DNA from: Streptosporangiales bacterium
GTDB taxonomy: Bacteria > Actinomycetota > Actinomycetes > Streptosporangiales > WHST01
Assembly (NCBI GenBank): GCA_009379825.1
Contig: WHTA01000022.1
Span: forward strand, 1 to 64,000
Length of the DNA: 64,000 nt
Reading direction: 5' to 3'
In this document: positions 59,915-64,000 of the stretch, piece after piece
Position numbering within the stretch: position 1 is the stretch's first letter
Layout: every line of letters starts with the position of its first letter
Translations under genes and position numbers: made by a program
The notes under the pieces: model-generated
What the model was told of the DNA's origin: nothing
Databases searched by the model: none
Seen by the model: only the letters and a program-made list of their open reading frames with translations

Positions 59915-61210
59915 TCAGAGCAGGCCGCTGGCCTTCAGCGCGATGTAGCGGTCCGCGAGCGCGGACGCGATCTCCCCAGGCGGCGCGTCCACCACCTCGA
60001 CCCCGTGCCTGCGCAACAGTGCGCTGACGTGCCGGCGGCGTTCGCTGGTCCGTTCCGCGGACGCGGCCTCGTACACGGCGGGTGCGTCACCGCGGCGTGC
60101 CGCCATCTCCTCCACCCCGGGGTCCGCGACGGCGGCGACCAGCACCAGGTGCTTGGCGGCGAGCAGCGGCAGCCGGGGGATGAGGCCGCCTTCGAGCGCG
60201 CTCGCCGACAGGTCGGTGAGCAGGACGACGAGGCTGCGCTGCCGCGCCTTCTCCAGCGCGAGCGCGGTGACCCCGACCGGGTCGATCTCCACCAGCTGCG
60301 ACTCGAGCGGCGCCATCGCCTCGACGACGGCGTGCATGATCTTCGCCTTCGACGCGTGCCTCACCTGCGCGCGGATCTCCTGGTCGAAGGCGAGGAAGTC
60401 CACCCGGTCACCGACCCGCGACGCGAGCGCGGTGAGCAGCAGCGCGGCGTCCATGGACGCGTCCAGGCGCGGGATGTCGCCGACCCGGCCGGCGGAGGTG
60501 CGCCCGGTGTCGAGCACGATGAGGATCCTGCGGTCGCGCTCCGGCCGCCAGGTGCGCACGACCACGTCGGCGCGGCGCGCGGTGGCCCGCCAGTCGATGG
60601 ACCTGACGTCGTCGCCGTCCACGTACTGCCGCAGCGAGTCGAACTCCGTGCCCTGGCCGCGGATCCGGGCGGCCTGCCGGCCGTCCACCTCGCGCAGCTT
60701 CGCCAGCTTCGCCGGCAGGTGCCGGCGGCTGGGGAACGCGGGCAGCACCCGGACGTTCCACGGCACCCGGTGCGAGCCCTGGCGGGCGGCGAGGCCCAGC
60801 GGGCCGTACGAACGGAGGGTGATCCTGGCCGGCCCCTGGTCGCCGCGCCTGACCGGGTCGAGGACGGTGTCGTACCTGCGCCGCTCCCCGCCGGGGACGT
60901 CGAGGCGGTGCCGGCGCGGCGTGCTGCCGGCGCTCGGCGGCCACGCGTCGCGGAGCAGCCCGTGTACGCGGCGCCTGCCCGGGTTCTCCACCGTCAGCGT
61001 CACGGTGGCCGTCTGGTCCAGCCGGCAGGAGGTGTCGCCGGCGCGCGACAGCCGCAGGTTGGCGACGCTGCCCGCCAGCCAGAGGTCGACGCACACCAGG
61101 ACGACCAGCAGCCCCCACGCAGCCAGCAGCACCCACCAGCCGCCGGGCACGACGAGGACGAGCGCGGCGCCGATCAGCGCGGCGAGTGCGAGCCTTCCGG
61201 TGACGGCCAT
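59915..61210 (-). CDS. DUF58 protein
   Basis: 431 residues. Two N-terminal membrane helices (LALAALIGAALVLVVPGGWW, VLLAAWGLLVVLVCVD), then a beta-rich region and the DUF58/von Willebrand-like core: FDSLRQYVDGDDVRSIDWRA, RRADVVVRTWRPERDRRILI, VLDTGRTS (MIDAS-like Asp). DUF58 proteins are encoded beside MoxR ATPases, which probably act on them as chaperones. Four bases separate it from the MoxR gene upstream. Confidence 0.92.
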   Translation of the reverse strand: MAVTGRLALAALIGAALVLVVPGGWWVLLAAWGLLVVLVCVDLWLAGSVANLRLSRAGDTSCRLDQTATVTLTVENPGRRRVHGLLRDAWPPSAGSTPRRHRLDVPGGERRRYDTVLDPVRRGDQGPARITLRSYGPLGLAARQGSHRVPWNVRVLPAFPSRRHLPAKLAKLREVDGRQAARIRGQGTEFDSLRQYVDGDDVRSIDWRATARRADVVVRTWRPERDRRILIVLDTGRTSAGRVGDIPRLDASMDAALLLTALASRVGDRVDFLAFDQEIRAQVRHASKAKIMHAVVEAMAPLESQLVEIDPVGVTALALEKARQRSLVVLLTDLSASALEGGLIPRLPLLAAKHLVLVAAVADPGVEEMAARRGDAPAVYEAASAERTSERRRHVSALLRRHGVEVVDAPPGEIASALADRYIALKASGLL

Positions 61211-61214
61211 GTGG

Positions 61215-63041
61215 TCAGCGTGGCACCGGCACGGTGGCGAGGATCCCGTCGAGCACGCTGTCGCTCGTGATGCCCTCCAGCTCGGCCTCCGGCCGCAGCT
61301 GCACGCGGTGCCGCAGCGTCGGCCGCGCCAGCGACTTCACGTCGTCGGGGGAGACGTAGTCGCGCCCGGCCAGCCACGCCCAGGCCCGGCTCGCCGCGAG
61401 CAGGGCGGTCGCGCCGCGCGGCGACGCGCCGAGCTGCAGCGAAGGCGACTGCCTGGTGGCGCGGCACACGTCCACCACGTAGCCGATCACCTCCGGCCTG
61501 GTGGTGATCCTGCGTACCTCGCGCTGGCCGGCGGCCAGCTCGGCCGGGCCGGCGATGCGCTCCAGGCCAGCGGCGTCCAGGTCGCGCGGGTCGAACCCGG
61601 CCGCATGCCTGGAGATGACGTCGACCTCCTCGGCCCGGCTGGGCAACGCGACGTTGAGCTTCAGCAGGAAGCGGTCGAGCTGCGCCTCAGGCAGCGGGTA
61701 GGTGCCCTCGTACTCGACGGGGTTCTGGGTGGCCGCGACGAGGAACGGCATCGGCAGCGGCCGCGGGCTCCCCTCGACGGTGACCTGCCGCTCCTCCATC
61801 GCCTCGAGCAGCGCCGCCTGCGTCTTCGGCGGGGTCCGGTTGATCTCGTCCGCCAGCAGCAGGTTGGTGAAGACCGGCCCCTCACGGAACTCGAACTCCG
61901 CGGTGTTCGTGTCGTAGACAAGCGAGCCGGTGACGTCGCCTGGCATCAGGTCGGGGGTGAACTGCACCCGCTTCATGTCCAGCTCCAAGGTGCCGGCCAG
62001 CGCCCGCACCAGCAGCGTCTTCGCGACACCGGGGACGCCCTCCAGCAGCACGTGGCCCTGGCACAGCAGCGCGATCATCACGCCGGTGATGACCGACTCC
62101 TGCCCGACGATCACCTTGCCGATCTCGCTACGCACCGAGCTGAGCGCCGTCCACTCCGGCCCGGGCGCCGGCGGTTGCGCCGCGCCCGGCCAGCCCGGCC
62201 CCGGTTGCGCCTGCATGCCTTGCTGCGGCCCCGGCTGCGCCTGCATGCCTTGCTGCGGCCCTGGCTGCGCCTGCATGCCTTGCTGCGGCCCTGGCCCACC
62301 CGGCGGAGGCCCACCCGGCACCGGCTGCGGCCCTGGCCCACCCGGCGGTGGCCCACCTGCCGGCGGCGGGCCACCTGCCGGCGGCGGGACAGGCTGCGGC
62401 CCCGGCCCACCCGGCGGCATGGGCGCACCGCCCGGCGCCGGCGGCATGGGTGCGCCCGGCGGCGGGACGGGCTGCGGCCCTGGGCCGTCCGGCACCGGCT
62501 GCGGCCCGGTGTCGCCCGGCGGCACGGGACTGCCCGGCGGCGCGGGACTGCCCGGCGGCGCGGGTCTGCCCGGCGGTGGGGCTGCCTGGTCACCGGGTGC
62601 GGCCTGGCCCGGCCCGGTGTCGCCTGGCGGCGCGGGACTGCCCGGCGGCACGGGTCTGCCTGGCGGCACGGGACTGTCCGGCGGTGGGGCTGCCTGGTCA
62701 CCGGGTACGGCCCGGCCCGGCGCGGGGGCGGAGTCGAACGCCGGGCCGCCGGCCGGTGGTGGCGGTGCGTACCCGGCGGGGTCCTGGTGCACCGTCGTCG
62801 GCTCGTAGAAGGGGTTACCCGGCGGTGCGGCCTGGTCCGCCTCGGCCGCCGGCCAGGCCTGCTGGGCGGGCGCGCGCGTCGGCTCGGCGGGCTGGTCCGG
62901 CCCGAAGTGCACGGTCGGCCGCTCCGTCGCCGACGACGCGTGCTCCTGGTCCTGCGGGGAGTGCTGCTCGGTCGCCGGCCAGGCTGGTTCCTGGTCCGGC
63001 TGATCCTGGGCGTTCTGGTCGCTTGGCTCCTGCGGGTTCAT
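61215..63041 (-). CDS. MoxR-family AAA+ ATPase with a long Pro/Gly-rich N-terminus
   Basis: 608 residues from the ATG at 63041 (GGAGGAG 10 bases upstream). Residues from about 290 are the ATPase: VIVGQESVITGVMIALLCQG, Walker A LLEGVPGVAKTLLVRALAG, Walker B LLLADEINRTPPKTQAALLE, sensor MPFLVAATQNPVEYEGTYPL, and Arg finger region LPEAQLDRFLLKLNVALPS. The first 280 residues are low-complexity PPG/PQPV segments with three GPQQGMQAQP repeats, far longer than the usual short N-terminus of MoxR. The extension may be disordered and serve in protein-protein contact. It forms an operon with DUF58 downstream and DUF4350 upstream. Confidence 0.9.
   Translation of the reverse strand: MNPQEPSDQNAQDQPDQEPAWPATEQHSPQDQEHASSATERPTVHFGPDQPAEPTRAPAQQAWPAAEADQAAPPGNPFYEPTTVHQDPAGYAPPPPAGGPAFDSAPAPGRAVPGDQAAPPPDSPVPPGRPVPPGSPAPPGDTGPGQAAPGDQAAPPPGRPAPPGSPAPPGSPVPPGDTGPQPVPDGPGPQPVPPPGAPMPPAPGGAPMPPGGPGPQPVPPPAGGPPPAGGPPPGGPGPQPVPGGPPPGGPGPQQGMQAQPGPQQGMQAQPGPQQGMQAQPGPGWPGAAQPPAPGPEWTALSSVRSEIGKVIVGQESVITGVMIALLCQGHVLLEGVPGVAKTLLVRALAGTLELDMKRVQFTPDLMPGDVTGSLVYDTNTAEFEFREGPVFTNLLLADEINRTPPKTQAALLEAMEERQVTVEGSPRPLPMPFLVAATQNPVEYEGTYPLPEAQLDRFLLKLNVALPSRAEEVDVISRHAAGFDPRDLDAAGLERIAGPAELAAGQREVRRITTRPEVIGYVVDVCRATRQSPSLQLGASPRGATALLAASRAWAWLAGRDYVSPDDVKSLARPTLRHRVQLRPEAELEGITSDSVLDGILATVPVPR
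62203..62292 (-). repeat. three 30-bp tandem repeats in the MoxR gene
   Basis: Units at 62203-62232, 62233-62262 and 62263-62292 encode GPQQGMQAQP each with only one or two base differences. Confidence 0.9.
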
Positions 63042-63218
63042 CCGCGGCCGTCTCCTCCCACCCCGCCGGTCGCAGGCACGGGGTCGTGTGTGTTGGTGGG
63101 TCTGTGGGTCATGAGGAGGCCTTCCGCGTGAGCATCGCAGCGAACGTACGGTCCGCAAGTCCCCAGATCACCGTAGGTGAGCGAGGAGCGGAGCGCGGGA
63201 GGTCGACGGGATGCACTG

Positions 63219-64000
63219 TCACGAGCGGCGTACCTCCCCTTCCAGGGTGTCCAGGTCGTCGGCGAGTCGTACCAACGCGGCGTCGTCGGGTGGGGCGCCG
63301 CCGTAGAGCAGGCTGCCGACCTCCGCCGGGTTGCGCTGCACCCGCGCCGCGACGGCCGCGACCACCGCGTCCGGTGAGCTGTCGCGCGGCAGCCGCAGCG
63401 GCGCACGTATCTTCGCGATCGTGCCACGCCGCAACGAGTCCGCGGCACGTTCCCGCGCCCGAAGCGTTCGGTACAACCGGGCACGGCCCTCCGTGGTCTC
63501 GGTGGCACGTACGAGCACCGGCAACCGTTCCGACACCACCGGCCCCAGCCGCCGACCGCGGGCCAGCGCGTACAGCAGGATGGCGACGATCGTCCCGAAC
63601 GCGGCGATCCTCGTGACGTCAGGCAGCAACGAGGTCAGCGACCCGGTGGGTTCGAAGTCGGACGACTGCGGGTTGGGCAGCAGCCAGATCAGGTCCTCGT
63701 TCGCGCCCAACAGGTTCATGGCGAACGCGGCGTTGCCTGCGCTGGTGAGGCCGCCGTTCTGGAACGGGTACGAGGACGAGACCACGGTGATCGTCCGCGA
63801 GCCGTCGCGCAGCTGCACGAGGTGGGCGCCGTCCTCGGCCGGGTAACACGTCATCGCCTCCGCGCCGGGTGCCACGTCGTAGACGTCCGAGTTGCCGATG
63901 TCGACGGTGCCGGCCCGCTGGGCCGCGGCCAGCGGACAGTCGGGCGCGACCTCCGTCGTCCCGCCTGCGCCCGCTGTCTGGACGTCGCCGGTGACGTCGG
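63219..64000 (-). CDS. DUF4350 protein, 5' end outside the window
   Basis: The visible 260 residues include CPLAAAQRAGTVDIGNSDVY, CYPAEDGAHLVQLRDGSRTI and VVSSSYPFQNGGLTSAGNAA (the DUF4350 domain). A membrane helix (VTRIAAFGTIVAILLYALAR) and a cytoplasmic tail RARLYRTLRARERAADSLRR to LEGEVRRS follow. It precedes MoxR and DUF58 in what appears to be one operon on the minus strand. The gene continues beyond position 64000, so its start cannot be judged. Confidence 0.85.
   Translation of the reverse strand, partial: DVTGDVQTAGAGGTTEVAPDCPLAAAQRAGTVDIGNSDVYDVAPGAEAMTCYPAEDGAHLVQLRDGSRTITVVSSSYPFQNGGLTSAGNAAFAMNLLGANEDLIWLLPNPQSSDFEPTGSLTSLLPDVTRIAAFGTIVAILLYALARGRRLGPVVSERLPVLVRATETTEGRARLYRTLRARERAADSLRRGTIAKIRAPLRLPRDSSPDAVVAAVAARVQRNPAEVGSLLYGGAPPDDAALVRLADDLDTLEGEVRRS

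Noticed and set aside
62160-62760. GC-rich repeats as possible non-coding element
   Set aside because: They keep the MoxR reading frame and encode PPG/PQPV motifs.
60153-63131. 992-codon open frame on the plus strand
   Set aside because: Antisense to DUF58 and MoxR, both of which carry intact motifs; the frame shows only Arg/Pro-rich low-complexity sequence.

Overview
The window is high-GC DNA from an actinomycete. The evidence is the near-universal G/C third codon position, frequent GTG starts, a WhiB-family regulator, the F420 genes fbiA/fbiB, a DUF3499 gene, a wall-ligating LCP protein and several apparently leaderless promoters (TANNNT boxes ending 6-7 bases before a start codon). The order cannot be fixed from sequence alone. 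Much of the gene order (GT2/membrane protein, WhiB, FbiA-FbiB, ManC, ManB, Trm112, SIS isomerase, ManA, AhcY, RDD/SpoIIM, DUF58/MoxR/DUF4350) looks like the conserved core of actinobacterial chromosomes, with accessory genes interleaved. No rRNA, tRNA or CRISPR was seen.

Layout. 0-1.4 kb: start of an IS982-like transposase beside a TPR-protein gene that is cut short and frameshifted. 1.4-4.9 kb: RidA, CoA-binding protein, UDP-glucose dehydrogenase, acyl-CoA dehydrogenase. 4.87-5.86 kb: a decayed insert carrying remnants of an XRE-type regulator and a SLOG-fold protein, bounded by a direct repeat of the acyl-CoA dehydrogenase 3' end. 5.9-11.3 kb: small regulators and enzymes, including an in-frame nicotinamidase/F420-oxidoreductase fusion, thymidylate synthase and an Erm-like methyltransferase with a possible leader peptide. 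11.4-23.2 kb: a cell-surface glycopolymer region (LCP ligase, four glycosyltransferases counting the large one at 26 kb, two CDP-alcohol phosphotransferases, a TagGH-like ABC exporter, ManC), ending with an AlkA-like glycosylase.

23.2-31.5 kb: fbiB-fbiA with a 41-codon frame wedged between them, divergent whiB, a giant glycosyltransferase/membrane protein and its overlapping DUF5719 partner. 31.6-34.9 kb: a small membrane protein, VOC and AraC proteins, peptide deformylase, and a Ni/Co permease preceded by a good match to the Nur nickel-regulator box. 35-40.3 kb: sugar-phosphate genes (manB, SIS isomerase, manA) with Trm112 and a CDF transporter. 40.4-43.0 kb: two tandem paralogous membrane proteins whose cytoplasmic part resembles an isolated, Lys-less kinase N-lobe. 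43.0-46.2 kb: a MerR regulator translationally coupled to ahcY, followed by a second, archaeal-type AhcY paralogue. 46.2-49.5 kb: a TrmB-like regulator divergent from a nitrilase-MFS pair, with repeated TGTCGA palindromes between them.

49.5-64 kb: RDD and SpoIIM membrane proteins, then about 8.6 kb of accessory genes (GST, broken ABC-F, MOSC, EndoV-like protein without its catalytic acids, TfoX, SnoaL, ArsR/SRPBCC pair, zinc alcohol dehydrogenase, beta-propeller protein), then DUF58, MoxR with a very long Pro/Gly-rich N-terminus, and a DUF4350 gene running off the end.

How the parts fit: ManA, ManB and ManC together convert fructose-6-phosphate to GDP-mannose, and Ugd gives UDP-glucuronate. 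These are plausible precursors for the polymer assembled by the glycosyltransferases and CDP-alcohol phosphotransferases, exported by the ABC pair and attached by the LCP protein. FbiA/FbiB make the F420 that the PPOX domain of the fused enzyme would use. AhcY recycles S-adenosylhomocysteine left by methylation.
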